NCBI RefSeq assembly: GCF_018320785.1
Contig: NC_054879.1
Coordinates: 42,026,698 to 42,090,697 of the forward strand
From: Cheilinus undulatus
Lineage: Eukaryota > Chordata > Actinopteri > Labriformes > Labridae
DNA: 64,000 nt
Direction of reading: 5' to 3'
Position numbers and translations under genes: made by a program. The notes under the pieces are model-generated. The model ran no database searches. It had not been told where the DNA came from and was given only the letters and a program-made list of their open reading frames with translations. The number at the start of each line of letters is the position of its first letter. Positions within the stretch are counted from its first letter, which is position 1. Of the stretch, positions 39,142-53,600 are shown one piece after another.

Positions 39142-39380
39142 ACAGTAGGTGGCACTATATCATAAAGCTGCACAAAAAGAAGCAGTGGCATGCATCTGCA
39201 CAAAATAACATCTAAATCTGCAAGGTTTCCCTCCAAATTGATCTACCTCACCCACTTTGACATGCATAAATTACATTTAAAAGAACCCATGCATGCACAA
39301 CATTTCTAATTAACAGAAAGCAACCGCCTAAATTGTAATGTCTCCAAACTCCTCTTTTTCCTGCTTCCTCTAGATGGCAC
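39142..39380 (+). promoter_or_regulatory. Two tandem CTCF-like motifs, same orientation
   Basis: ACAGTAGGTGGCAC (39142-39155) and CCTCTAGATGGCAC (39367-39380) each match the CTCF core with one mismatch, both forward and 225 bp apart. They are followed by a TAAT-rich segment with a PBX-HOX-like TGATTGAT at 39626-39633. Confidence 0.4.
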
Positions 39381-40439
39381 CATGGTCCATGAAAAGATGG
39401 ATCTCCTCTCTTCAAATCACATCACCTTGTAAATGTCAAACAATATTCCTCAGCACTAAATTCTTATTTTCCCCTTGTGTCACATGTCTCACTACTTGAT
39501 TATCTGCAATCATCTCAAAACCATAATCATATTTGTTTGGCTTAATTAATGTAATTATGTGGAACACATTTTTATTATTTGGCTATTAGATCCAGCATGG
39601 CAAAGACAAACTTTATTATGCATAATGATTGATTTATTTAGGGCATTACTTTAGATGACTTTAAGGTAACCTGCAATAGACAGTCATGTTTAATTCCTTT
39701 GTCTTCTTCAGTATTTCTCTGAACTCTCTGCCCCCGGCAAAATTTCTGTTTGTGGGGGCTCAGGCCGTTAAGGTTGACCTTGTCCTGAGAGAGCGTCGAC
39801 TCGGCTCCACGCCTCCATTAGGGAAGCCTCCACGCATTAACCTGGGCTTTTTTCTGCAGACGGACCTACGCAAGTGGAAACAGTGAGGAAATGGAGATTC
39901 AGAGCAGGGAAACCAGGGAGTCAATTTAGTCACTGTCTACTACCTTTTCGCATGCAAGTACAAAGCCAATCTCGCACGTTGGTGTTGACGAGAATCTCTC
40001 TCAGAGGAATTTAGGGAAAGAACAATTCCCCGCATCTGTTTCCTGCTCACTTGGATGGAGGAAATTGGGTGTAAATCACACCAAATATAAATAGAATCAG
40101 TATTCAATTTACAGGAGCTAAAGTTGGGTGCAGTGGCCTTGAGTTTGGCTGTTTTCTGTCACTGAAATGTGTCCGTATGTGCAGTGTGAGTTACAGCAAA
40201 CACATGCATTCCTTTAGCTTTAGGTTTATTAAATACATTTATGTCCCTTTAAAGTAGAATAATGCAAAAATTATATGTTTATGAAGCAGAAAGTAATCAG
40301 CTTAAAATGACAGTTAGAAATAGTATCAATATCCTAATTTATTACTATTATTCACTTAAAAGCATTCCAGAGGAGATTTGAATGGATCTAATTTTCTTTT
40401 ATATTGGTGCTAGCATCCTGGCTAACACTTATCTTGATG

Positions 40440-41643
<1,204 letters not shown>

Positions 41644-41734
41644 TTACAAGTTTTAAGACACTTGTGATGCTAATTACAGGATATATCTACATCTATATAT
41701 TATATCTATATGTTATTTATTTATTCATATATAT

Positions 41735-42070
41735 AGGGCTGAATGGTGGCCCAGCGGTTAGCACTGTTGCCTCACAGAATTAAGGTTCCTGGTTTACGTA
41801 CAGGGCTTTTCTGTGCAGCGTTTGTATGTTCTCCCAGTGCATGCATGGGTTCTCTCCAGGTGCACCGGCTTCCTTCACATTACTAAAGACATGCTCGTTA
41901 GGCTAATTGGTGACTCTAAATTGGCTGTAGGTGTGAATGTGAGTGTGACTGGTTATCTGTCTCTCTATCTCAGCCCTGAAATTGTCTGGCCACCAGCCCA
42001 GGGTGTACCTCACTTCTCGCCCAATGATACCTGGGATAGGCTCCAGCCCCCCACGGCTGCAGTGATGTTA
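41735..42070 (+). repeat. Teleost retroelement/SINE (ggttagcactgttgcctcac)
   Basis: The signature order is ggtggcccagcggttagcac, gcctcacag, tctcccagtgcatgc, ggtgactctaaattggc, gtgtgaatgtgagtgtga, and gggataggctccagcccc. This is a well-known abundant fish element. Part of the same family lies inverted at 55575-55715. Confidence 0.8.
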
Positions 42071-42589
42071 AATAAGTCCACTTCTAATCCTTAATGTGTC
42101 ATTTCACTTTAAATAATCACTGACAGCTCAGTGGACAAGTCAGATGTCATCTGTACCTTTTTTAATGATCTCTTATTTCATTTTCAATCCTCAGCATGTT
42201 CCTTTTTCCATGGTTAAGTCTGTTTGAATTTTCAGTCCACCCTTACAAGCAAATCTGTTATCAATTATCATTTATCCTTAATTTAAGACAGCAGAGAAAT
42301 CCAAAATGACATGAAAACATTTTAATATGCAAACTAGTGGAATTTTAAAATGCTATAAAAGGGGTGTGGTTATTCGCAATTAAGTACAGAAATTCTGGGA
42401 TCATATTTTGACAGCCCTAATTATGATGTAATCCTATAATCTGATGCATTTTAGCCACCGTGCATCATTGATAAAGTCCACATATTTATACGAGATATAC
42501 AGATTTCATAACCACCACTTTCTTTTATGCACTGTGTGCATAATAGCTCCCCTGACCTAGACCAAGGAAATGGAAGCTTATTTATTGTT

Positions 42590-42708
42590 TAATTGTTTGT
42601 AACCTGGTGTATGTTGTGTGCTGCTATCTTCTTTGCTGCTGTAACACTGAAAATTTTCCCATTGTGGGATAAATAGAGAATTATCTTGTCTTATCTTGAC
42701 ACATATCG
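42590..42708 (+). repeat. LINE 3'-tail remnant with atctt repeats
   Basis: The sequence gctgctgtaacactgaaaat, then tgtgggataaatagag, then tcttgtcttatctt, matches the 3' end of a common fish non-LTR element ending in short tctta repeats. No coding part is present. Confidence 0.5.
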
Positions 42709-44787
42709 CTCTGTAGGCTGGCCCTCATTAGGTCAGCATAGAAAGCAGCACAGTAGGGCACTCACTGGTTAACTCCATCCTTTTCCTGACCTCTCTCCCG
42801 TCTGTAAACATCTCTGGCTATACAACCAGATCTCAGAACTGGATCACTTTGAAACACCAAGGTATGGAACATTTTCCTAATTATGGCTTTCTGGTATCAT
42901 ATGGCATTTTTAAAAAGATTGTGTCCGAACCATGTAAGGAAAGTGATTACAGCTGTTTAAATGTGATATATGTGTTGACTAAGTGTGGATCTGTGTTAAT
43001 GAATGCATCTGTGATTATTCTAACCTTGTGTTTTTCTTACTCTGTCCTTTATTGAATTGCTGCCTAGCACCCCTGAAAAAAGACCTCCGTCTCAGTGGGT
43101 TCTCCCTGCAAAAATAAAAGATACGTGTTTGAGTGGAAAAGTGAAATTGTTTGTTTAGTTTGTCAATCTTTTTTCATAATGAATAGTAATGAGGCATCAG
43201 TACAAAAATAGATGCCAGCAAAAACAGGATTAACCCAATGATCCGACTGCTTTCCCTCATGCCTGTGACTGTGGCCTTCCTCCTTGCTCTTTACTGTGTA
43301 ACAGAAAGAGGAGGGGTGATTATGCTAGGAAACAGTCCAATGCATTGGCCTATTGATGTCCAGAGAAGAGACGCAGATAGTGTGGTGTAATAAAAACCTT
43401 TATTTACAGCTCCTTGCCGGAGAGCAGCAGAGGAGTGCTGTGTTTCCCTCTGGCACTAATTGACTGCCTGCAGCAGGAGAAACATAGACTCTCAGCCCTT
43501 GCTCTCAAATGTAATAATAACCACTACGCTTTCCCTCAATGTACTCCCAAAGTCACCCTCCTCTATGGCTATTGTAAAAGAGGATTCATTTTGGATTGTC
43601 TAATAAAATGAAGATTTGGGGACTGTGTTTTGCTGCTGCATGGCTGCTCTCTGTTTAAATGCTGTGAGCCTGTAGTGGTGGCTGTGTTGTGTGCGGTCCA
43701 TTCAGAGTGTGTCCCTTCTTCCTGGGTGAGAGGGGGTGGGGCAGGTGTGGGAAGTGAAGGGAAACCAGCTCTCCCCTTCTTCTAATTTTTGTGTACGGGC
43801 AACAAACGACCACAAAAGTGCTGCTTTCACAGTTTTTCTGTGGCCCCGACGTTGAGCTCCCAGCAGAACGAGACAAAGGAATGGCGGGATGATGAAGTCC
43901 CGAGCAGCGCGGGGCAGGTGTTTCCTCGCTCTCCTGGGAGCCGGGGAGTACACCTGCCCACTACTAACCCACTGTGATGGATCGATGAGGCAGTAACTGA
44001 CTCAGCACTTCAAGAGCTCTACCTGGGATTAGAGCACAGAGGACCTGATTGAAACACACTGTCATCCCACAAACAATAACACACATCCATCTTGGTGGGG
44101 CCGGCTCTTCTGCTCTCCCCTGTGCGTTACTCTCACTGAGAAGGATCACACTGTTGATGATGAGAGGAGCAATCTAACGGCTACATTTGTGCAGACATGA
44201 TGTCTAATGGCACCACTTGGATACTGTAAACACTATCTGCATCACTATGAGGTGGCTGAATTATGATCCCCCACACCTGGTGATTCAATAAAGACCCACA
44301 AAGACACAAAGAAAACCCATGCAGGGACTAATAAACACATGCACACTCCAAGAACCTCAGCTAGTTATAGAGGCCCATACAGAAAACCTCTAAATGCACT
44401 TACAGTCAGATAAACACACTGCCATGATGGTTTGAATTCCATGATTCTGCTTTTAAAGAAGCATAAAGCCAGCACGCTCCCAGGAGTCAGTGACTAATGT
44501 AGGATAATAGTTGGTGCTGGCATGGGTCATTTTGCAAAACACCCAAGCAATCCTCAATGGCCTTTAACCCAGTAAGGGAAATCATTACTATCACAGCATT
44601 TTAACACATATTTTAGACTTTATAGACATCAATAGTAATCACATGATACCCATAATAAGCTCTAAAAAGTCAGAATAAAGCTTATCAATCAGCTGCTATT
44701 AAGCAAACAAACAAGAAGACAAAATATGAATTAGAAGAATCACATATTCCTTCCCATGTTTTATGCATTTGTAACCCCTTTATTTAA
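42709..44787. other. Gene-free stretch, partly repeat-poor
   Basis: No exon-like ORF or well-bounded element was recognised apart from a possible LINE tail at 43075-43130. The part 43150-44200 has balanced composition and long unique sequence and might include regulatory DNA. Confidence 0.35.
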
Positions 44788-45099
44788 AGCTCCTGTTAGA
44801 AACTTTTGTTTAACCTAACTTTGAGGACAAAGTTTGATTCTCATCATTTGCTGATCTTGTCCTCTACATGCATAGGTGAAAAATCCTCTCCTGCTTTTTT
44901 ATAGCACTCGTTATTAATCTAAGAAAGGCCATTTTCGACACCTACCCCACTACAGAGATTACAGCCATTCAAATAATACAAAATAGAATTTTGAAATCTA
45001 GTCAATGATAGTCTTGTTTGCTTTTGTAGATCATACAAAAACATCACTATTAATTTTAGTCTGTTTCATAACTAGTTAAAAAAAGACCAAGCAGGAGCT
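44788..45099. mobile_element. TTAA-flanked MITE (AGCTCCTG termini)
   Basis: It is flanked by TTAA at 44784-44787 and 45100-45103. It starts AGCTCCTGTTAGAAAC and ends GACCAAGCAGGAGCT; the 8-9 terminal bases are perfect inverted repeats. The right TTAA is also the first TTAA of a second element-like start, AGGTACAGTGTGG. Confidence 0.7.
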
Positions 45100-45426
45100 T
45101 TAAAGGTACAGTGTGGAAAAAAATGGAAACACAGGCGACATCCAATGGGCAGCAGTCAGGTTGCAACAGTGAGTTGTGTTGGTTGAAAAAGAAAACAGCC
45201 CAACTGTTATTTGCCCACTTTTGTGGTAGTAGTGGAAGTAGAAACATGTAGAAATATGCTGGTGCAAGAGGGCAGAGCCTGTAGAGCCTGTAATAAAACA
45301 GCAATTTTAAACAGTGTTCTAAAAATATTGCTGTTTGACATGGTGTTTCAAAATAAAACACCACTAGAAACAAGGTTTTTCAATTTAAAATGCCTTTTTG
45401 GATGGTGGTGCCAAGAGAATGAAGGA

Positions 45427-45455
45427 GAGAAAGAGAGAGAGAGAGAAAGAGAGGG
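45427..45455. repeat. (GA)n simple repeat
   Basis: A short run of gagagagaaagagag units. Confidence 0.8.
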
Positions 45456-46879
45456 CAGATTATTATAGAGAAAGAAATTAAAAACAGTGGTAGTGCATTA
45501 AATACCATTGAAATAAAGCTTTTTATCAAAACAATCCTTGAAGTGAAACTCCCAGACCCCCTGAGGTCAGGGCTGTGCCTCAATAGGCCCAATGGCTTCT
45601 TAATATAATTGCACTTCATAGTTATCTGAACTCCTCTACAGTGAATTCCTCATTTAATATTTCACTGTGCATCTTATGAAAAATGTTTCTCACTCAAGGC
45701 AAAAAAAAAAATCTTTGTGAACTTTATCAGAGGTGATGATGAAGTACTGGGGATGGGGGGCACCAAATTGGAATCTCCGTTAGGGTGAAAAACCACCCCT
45801 GAATTTTTGTATTTGTTTTTGTCTGAATTCAGTTGAGCTTTCTTTGTATTCACAAACCAATAATTAAATTGTATGGCATTTATTTTCACAAATTAAAGCC
45901 CAGTAAGCAGAAAACAAAGGCAGATTGAATTAAAACACATGAGCCTGCTCCTTAAGTCTGTATTGTCTCTGTCATATTCACCAAACACAGCTTGCCTTCT
46001 CTGTCTTTCTCTCTTCTTTACCCTTTTCCCTCTTTTCTTTTATTCTTTTTTTCCATGATTTTTTGTTGAGTCTTTTCTAATTCTGTTAAGTCTTTATTGG
46101 ATTATGTTTCAGTATCTTGCAGCTGTCGTTACTTTTCTCCCACACAGTAATTACTATGCTTGGTTTTGTATTTTATTGTCTATTTTGCAGTTTTATACAA
46201 TAACAAAATTCTATTGCACAATTTTCTTCATCACATGTTAATGGTGAGTTATTTGAAGGTGTATGGATGCCCTGCAAAATAAATTAAATGCAATACTTAG
46301 AGGAAACTTTGGAGGGAGCCTTCAGCATGAGGTTGGACCTCTGTCTTATTACATAAGAAATTATTTAAGGCAAAAAGACCCTGGAAAATGTAGAGCTTCT
46401 TCTTATTCATACTTTCAATTGCAAAACCTGCTGCAAAAATTCACATTTTCTGTGATAAAATAAGTCACACTTTATTTTAGTGGGCCTTAATTACCTAGTA
46501 GTTTTATAGCAATAAAGTAAATCTTTTTATATGATAAGAATAAGGTGGTAAGAACAAGGTTTTAAGTTGGGATTTAACCAGGTAATAGCTTTCTGTAATT
46601 TATCTAGCAATGATGTAATAATTATCAGGTACTTCCTTGTAATATTGTAGCAGTTCTATGGTAATTAGGTGCTATTCTACCCTGAACCTAACCTCTAACC
46701 CTTACTCTAACCACAAAAAAACTTGAAAAATATTCAAGAAGGACCAATAATTTAGTGGGAAAAAATAAAGAAATTCAAGGGAAGTATCAAGGAAATTATA
46801 TAGAAAACTATCATTTTGTTTCCAAGGAATTGCTTGGTAAAACATCAGCCAATTATAGAAGAAAAAACACACAATTGCA

Positions 46880-47235
46880 AAGGTTAGGGTTAGGTTTAGG
46901 TTTGGGGGTTAGGGCAAAATACCACCTGCACCAGAGAAATTACAAAACATTATGAGGATTAGGGGTTAGGGTAATATATCATCTAAATATCTGAGAAATT
47001 ATATCACGAGAATTAGGGTTAGGTTTTGGAGTTAGGGCAAAATACCACCAAATTACCTGAGAATTGCCACACTATTATGAGGGTTAGGGTTAGGTTTAGG
47101 GGTTAGGGGGTTTGGGCAAAGTCCCACCAAATTACCTGAGAATTGCCATCTTATTATGAGGATTAGGGTTAGATTTAGGGGTTAGAGAGTTAGGGAAAAA
47201 ATACCATGAAATTACAAGAGAATTGCCACAACATG
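46880..47235. repeat. Telomere-like ttaggg-containing tandem repeat
   Basis: At least five units of 55-80 bp. Each has one to three TTAGGG or variant hexamers, then a block such as gcaaaataccaccaaattac, then ctgagaattgccac. A cctaaccctaa-rich stretch in the opposite orientation precedes it at 46680-46712. The hexamers are interspersed rather than uninterrupted, so it is a satellite-like repeat and not a telomere remnant in the strict sense. Confidence 0.8.
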
Positions 47236-49530
47236 ACAAGGAATCACTTGATAATTAAAACATTATTACCAGATAAATACAACCTTATTGTTACCATATT
47301 TCTGATCTAATACTTGGTCAAATACAACCTATTACAAGGTTGAGAAATTACTTAATGATTATACTTTAAAATTACACTAAAGTGCTATCATAGTTTATAT
47401 TTTATTTGGATATCACAGAGATCTTTTTGGATGATGTATGAACATAGATTCTTGATAATCTAATGCAACAATTCTTAACTGATCTAGTCTCACGAGCTAC
47501 TACTTTAACTACACAAATGTATTTGATAAATGTGCAGTTTGCTCTGTATATAAAACTAAATTTATGGCTGAGTATAGAGACAGGACAAAATGAGCATGTT
47601 TAAAAAGCAAATTATTAAGGCCTGGGGGATGCGTGCATACATTTTTCCTCACTTTTGTTGTGTTAAATTCAAAATGTTGGAATAAACACTGGTATTCCCA
47701 AATTTGAATGGGGAAAGTCAGCTTTGTTTTTCAAAATAAAAAGATAAAAGAAGTTAAAATTTTCAGGGTAAAAAGACAAAATTAGTAGTATTTAATGCAA
47801 ATAAAGGAAAAAAAAAACCATATGGATGTATGTGTACCTTGGACTTCTGTATACTATAGACGTGATGCCACAGTAGTGGAGCATAATTTGGAAAGTGATG
47901 GGTACAAATCTCTAAAAAGGAGTTTTCTGTAACTTTTTAAAAATGTTCCTTGCTTTCTGCAAAGTTTTTAAATACAGATGCAAGCCTGCAGAGTTCTGCA
48001 TGATTCAAATGCAATAGAAAATAGCTGTTAAAAACAACAGAGTGAAGGATCAGAGAGAGTCTGCATGGCTTTTCATCTGGAGGCAGCATCAGAATATCAG
48101 TGTGCACTTTGTTGCAGCCGGTCTCGCTCTCTTATCTTGTCCTGTTCTGCTTATCTGGCCCGTTGTACACACACAGCCGGGTCTGTAATGAGCCTACACC
48201 TCTCCCAATGTGCACAGCCCGACTGCTGTCCCACACATCCTTCCACACGAACACCTGCGTGCCCCCCCCACCACCACATGTGCCCGCCACATGCACATGT
48301 ATGAAGCTGCGTGTATGGGCGGTGTGGTCAAACTGTGGGACGCTTGGTTCGGACGGCAATGACAGATTTAGAGGATGTTGTGGATGGAGGGTGGACAGAG
48401 GCTGCAGGCTATGGAGGATGTGTGTGACATGTAACATCCAGCAGTGGCGTGGAGTGATGACATCCTCTGTTTAATGAGCATGAGAGTTAACACGGCACAT
48501 GTTAGAGCAAGCTGCCCACCTCGGAGAGCTGTAAATCTGCCGCCTATCACTAATACAGGAAGTATTATCTAATAACTGCAATAGGAGGACTAATTTCAAC
48601 AGGGCACATACCCCCCACATGCAAGGATTGAAAGTTTTATCAGAAGAAAGTGTGTAAAGTTTAGTGGGACAAGCCATGACCAGATGCTACTTTTCCCCTT
48701 GAGCTGTCTCATGTTGAGGTTAGTAAAAAAATCAAACATGGGGCAAGACAAATCCCAGACGTCTGCTTGTTCTGCCACATTCCTGGGCCACGCTGGAACT
48801 CTAAAGGACCTCTGTGTCAGGCCCCCCCCTTGCCTCCCCTCCTCGTCCTGGCCTGCCCTTCAGCCCTGATTTGTAGAGTGCTGGTGTCAAAGGGGACTAC
48901 TTTGTAGATGGTGTGCTCTGCTTACCTGTTTCCCCACAGCAGAGGCAGTAAAAGTCACTCTATGACAACCTCTGGATTGTCTCAAGCCGACCTCTGCAAG
49001 TCTCTGCAATAGAGGCAAAGATACAAAGAAAATCAAAACTTAAAAACATCAGTTAATTAGTGTTTTGAAAAACCAAAAGACAAAGCTGATGGGCTGCTTT
49101 ATCTGTGTTTGTGGTGTCTGGCATTTGTCTGCAGCTTGAATGCAATTGTGTGCTGAGAGTTTTCCTCCTCTGAGTGGGGGGTAATTGCTGACTAGTCTTT
49201 TAACCTTATTAAATCATCCAGAGGCAGTATGTTGGAGCGAAGATGGAGTTGATGATACTGCACCTCTTGTGCTTTTAGGAAAAGGAAAAGATGCTGACTG
49301 CACATCAGCCAGGGGATTATACACCGAATTCAAGCAAAACTGCTCCAGCTAATTAAAGCTCTGTGACAATCGCCACGGGATGAACCTCAGCCAGTGATAG
49401 TAGATCCTTTTCACGGTATTTTCCACCTTTTATATGCAAGTTAACTTTACACAGCCCTAAAAGTTGGAGAGGGGTGCATTTCTGACAGCCACTCTCACAG
49501 ATAGTTCATCTGAGTGTGCCGTAATACACA
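47236..49530. other. Gene-free stretch
   Basis: No gene recognised. The ORFs at 48065-48677 overlap one another in several frames, have proline/cysteine-rich composition and no family signature, so they are regarded as chance. The part 49090-49500 is repeat-poor. Confidence 0.35.
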
Positions 49531-49577
49531 CTATACACATACATACATATATACATACATATATGTATGTGTGTATA

Positions 49578-49606
<29 letters not shown>
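49531..49606. repeat. (CATA)n/(TA)n/T simple repeat
   Basis: acatacatacatatatac units pass into a TA run and then ten or more T residues. Confidence 0.85.
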
Positions 49607-49608
<2 letters not shown>

Positions 49609-49739
49609 GAAAATCAACTTTATTCATAAACAAAGTCTGGCTGTTGAATAAGTGAAATAACTACATAGCAAACATTTCAGACTAAGAAACATTTCATAAA
49701 TAAAACAGATAAAGGTCAGAGGTCAAATCCAGGATAGCA

Positions 49740-50690
49740 GATGGGAGAAGTCGTTACACTTTAGCTATGTTAGCCTTAGCCAAAGCTAACAGCTATATAA
49801 TAAATGTTACGACATAAGCCAATGTAGCAGAGTTAGCTTTAGGAACAAAAGCTTTAGCTAACATAGCAACATAGATAACATATGTATGTAGCTTACATAG
49901 CTACTGTGCAAGCTTAACTGTAGTAACATACCTCCATTTCATAGCTAAGTTAGCTGTAGCAAAGTTAGCTTTAGCAAAGTTAGCTACACAGATAATGCAG
50001 ATATGTAGCTTATGGAGCTGCAATGTGAGCTTTAGCTCTGTTAGCTACACAGCTCTGTTAGCTATGTAGTTCTGTTAGCTATGTATCGCCATTATATATA
50101 GCTAAATTAACTTAAGCGACGTGAGCTTTGGCAAACAGCTAAATCTAACTTGATTACACAAAAACGTATTAACATAACTTACATTGCCAGTATGTGAGCA
50201 TAGCTGTAGCTCCATTAGCTGAGTAGTGCATTAGCTACATAGTTTATTAGCTATGTAGCTCCATTGTATATGGCCAAGTTAGCTTTAGCAATTTGAGGTT
50301 TAGTTAACCTTAGCGGTGTGAGCTTTGGCAAACATAGCTACAGCTAACTTGATTACACAAAAAAACGTATTAACATAACTTACAATGCCAGTATGTGAGC
50401 ATAGCTGTAGCTCCATTAGCTGCATAGCGTATTAGCTACATAGTAGCACCATTAGTTGCGTAGTGCATTTGCTACATAATTCATTAGCTATGTAGCTCCA
50501 TTATATATGGCCAAGAAAGCTTTACCAATGTGAGATTTAGCAAAACACAGCTAAAGGTAACATAGCTGCACTGATAATATACATAGCTTAAGTAGCTGCT
50601 GTGTGAGCTTAGCTTTAGCTCTGTTGGCTATGTAGCCTACACAGCTAATGGAGCTACATAAGCTACACTGGCTATGTTAGAATATTTTCA
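49740..50690. repeat. GCTA-rich array with ~200-bp internal duplication
   Basis: Nearly a kilobase is dominated by agcta/tagct motifs (gttagcta, atgtagctcc, agctttagc). Within it a segment beginning cttgattacacaaaaa is present at 50149 and again at 50348, a spacing of 199 bp, and long runs around it match. Partial further copies occur to about 50550. No coding frame spans it. Confidence 0.75.
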
Positions 50691-50699
50691 TAGTGGACA

Positions 50700-53600
50700 A
50701 GCAGACTGTTATTTGGTTTTACTAAACATTTGTAATCATGTCTTGCGGGTCAGTTTGTTCCTCCTTTTGTCTTTTGGTCTCCTAATGCTTACCTTTACCC
50801 TTAACCTAACCCTAAACCAAAGTTTAATCCAATTTTAAAAATTTGTATTGCATTTCATTAAATGTATCTTTGTTTTCTTTTTTTTTTGTGTTGCAAAACA
50901 TTACAGAATAAGTGGCCGATATGACAGAGTCAACATGTAGTGGAATGATGCAACAAGACTGTGGAAACAATTGAGAAAAAAATAAAACAAGAAAGGACAA
51001 TAATAAGCAGGGACTAACAACATATTTTGTGTGCTGAAGGTGCTGAAAGGCTTTTGGTATCCCTAAAAGCCATACCTTACCCTGAATGAAAATTCAATCT
51101 GATTTTATTTCAAAAGTTTTTGCAGTATTTCCACTGATAAATGGTGTCTCAGGTGAATGGTCTGCAGCCTAACTGTTTTGAATAGTTTGGTTGTTTTTTT
51201 ACTTGCTTGGTATTTATTGTCATTTAAATGTTTGCAACTCTTTATGCTTCACAATCATTAGATTTTATTACCATATTCCCACTGACAGCCATTCTTCAGT
51301 TTCCATGATGTGTGTGCATAAAAACACTCATACTCAGGTTCTGGTCGTTTCTCAAGACCTGGCAGCCTCACTATGGCTCCTGAAACCCCAAAGAGGTTTG
51401 ACTCCGAGCTTAATTAGATCCTGTGGAGCTAAATCAAATCAGTGTAAACGAGAGCAGAGAGCCAAACCCTCCCCGTACCAACTCATCTGCTGTTTGCTCC
51501 GTGTGATCGCTATCTCGACTCTGTCTTTTGGAGGTTAAATAAGCCACCTCTTCTTGTTCACTTTTCCAGCCCCTCTTCCTGCTTCTTACACTTATTCTGA
51601 GGGAGTGGGAAGGATGGATAGTTTTTGGACTCCTCCCCCTGCTCTCACTGCTTAACCTTGACAAGTCAATATGATGCAGACGCAATTTGCTTATCTCCTC
51701 CTGACATTACCACTGTTCTCCCTGCTGCGGGGGCATGGGGCCTGCTCCATTAGCATAGCTTACAAACACATCATCCTCTCTTTGAGGGCCTAGAATCATC
51801 CACGGATGCTTTGATACTGCCTGAAAAGCACAATGTTAAAATGCAAAAATGAGGCATCTATTTCAATTCTTTGCCGTTAATCTCTTAGGTTAAGTTTTGA
51901 CCAATACTTTGCATGACTTGCATCACTTTCTGGCTCACCTACAACCACATGGCCACCCCACCCCAGAGTGCACAGTCAAATGTGCTGTGCAGATCTCTAC
52001 CTGTGTGTGTCAGGCCGCTGAACTGAGCCCCCCTCAGCATCTGGCGGCTGCTCCCCCGGCCAGAGAAGCAGTCAGCTCCTCTGGTCTCCTGCTGCAGGGT
52101 GGCTCCAACCCAGCTCCATTAGTCACCAGACCCCTGGACACCTCTCGCTCATCCCACCACATAAGGTAGCGTAATTGATACCTATCAGCCCCAGCTATAA
52201 TCTCCTCTGTGGGAAAGCGGTTGCGGGTGCAGGATGTGCACCTCATGTTTGGTTTAGAAGGTGCCGAGCAGGGTCCAGGACTCCCCCGGCCTGTCTTTTT
52301 GCCATCACTCCACTTGAAGGTGAGATGATTTAGGGGCCTGGGAGAAAGTTAATTTCTCTTGATCATTGTGTGCAACCTGGAGCCTTAATGGCGGGCGTAA
52401 TTAATTCTGCTGATGTTAATCACCAGGGCTGGTCCCCACAATTATCAGGCCTGTGCAGATGGGGCGCGGCGCAGACATGAAAAATTAGGAAAATGAATCT
52501 GTAATGGGGTGGCAGATCTAATCTGCGTCAGAGAAAACAAAGTTAGGAAGAGCAAAGAGCCCCAGGATTCCAGGTGAAAGCCACCAAAGCCGACAAAAAA
52601 ACCTGTGTGGCAGAGCTGAAAAATGCTCCCGTGTCCAAAGTGTTTGGTAATTACTGGGGCATTGAATTGTTCTATTGTTAATTCATCACTGCAGCACGGG
52701 TTAAGTTCAACATCTCCTTCCTGGGTGTTGGGGAAACAGCGGTGGTCACATGCTTGTGGAGTCACTGTAAGGTTAATCAGGTTCCACTCTCGGTTGTGTG
52801 GGCTTTGCAATCAACCTGCAGAGAGGAGAAAAAGAGGATAAATGAATAAATGAAAGACTGACGCTCGCTCTGCAAATACAGTTGGATGAGCATAAGTTTA
52901 CTGTATGTGATGAAAAGAGGGATATGTGCACAGGAAATGCATGCACACACCGTCTCAGACACACTGGATTGTTTCAATCACAGGTCCAAGCGATGGAAGG
53001 ATTACTAAAACATTAGTGGTCAAAGGACAGATACTCCCAGAGGACGTTTCCCGTGCCAACGTCAAACAAAATTAAGCAAAATACAACTGATTAATTGAAA
53101 TAGCAGAAGAGCCATTTTTCAAGCCCTTACTCGGCTCTGGCAGTTGGTGCATGCCGTCATTCCTATTTGGTCTGCTTAATTAGTCTTCCACCTATTTTGT
53201 CTTTAATAAGGCATGCCATAGCTTCTTAGAAAATCTAGGAGGCTGGGAGGAATCATTATTCATCATCATTGTTGTTAGAGTGCTGAGAAACCCAGAAATA
53301 GACTCACCTGGCTTGCTATGATTTAGTTAAAGTGCGTTATTAATGAGTTGAATAACTAGCCCTGTTTCATTGTTGTTCCTCAGACTATTGTGGCTCTCTC
53401 TGAATTTAATACCAAGTTAAATATCACGCTTAACGCTAAGAAAAACTCATTTAACAGGATTAGGCTTGTCTGAGCTCTGTGGTGCTATTTATTACATCAC
53501 AGCACTAAAACCACTCACCTCTGGAGGTCTTTAGTAGTAATTACAGTTGTGATCAATACGCACACATTGACAATATTACACTTAAAGTTTTTTCCCGATA

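Noticed and set aside
48065..48677. Cluster of overlapping ORFs up to 124 codons
   Set aside because: Open in several frames on both strands, low-complexity Pro/Cys/His content, no splice context or family signature.
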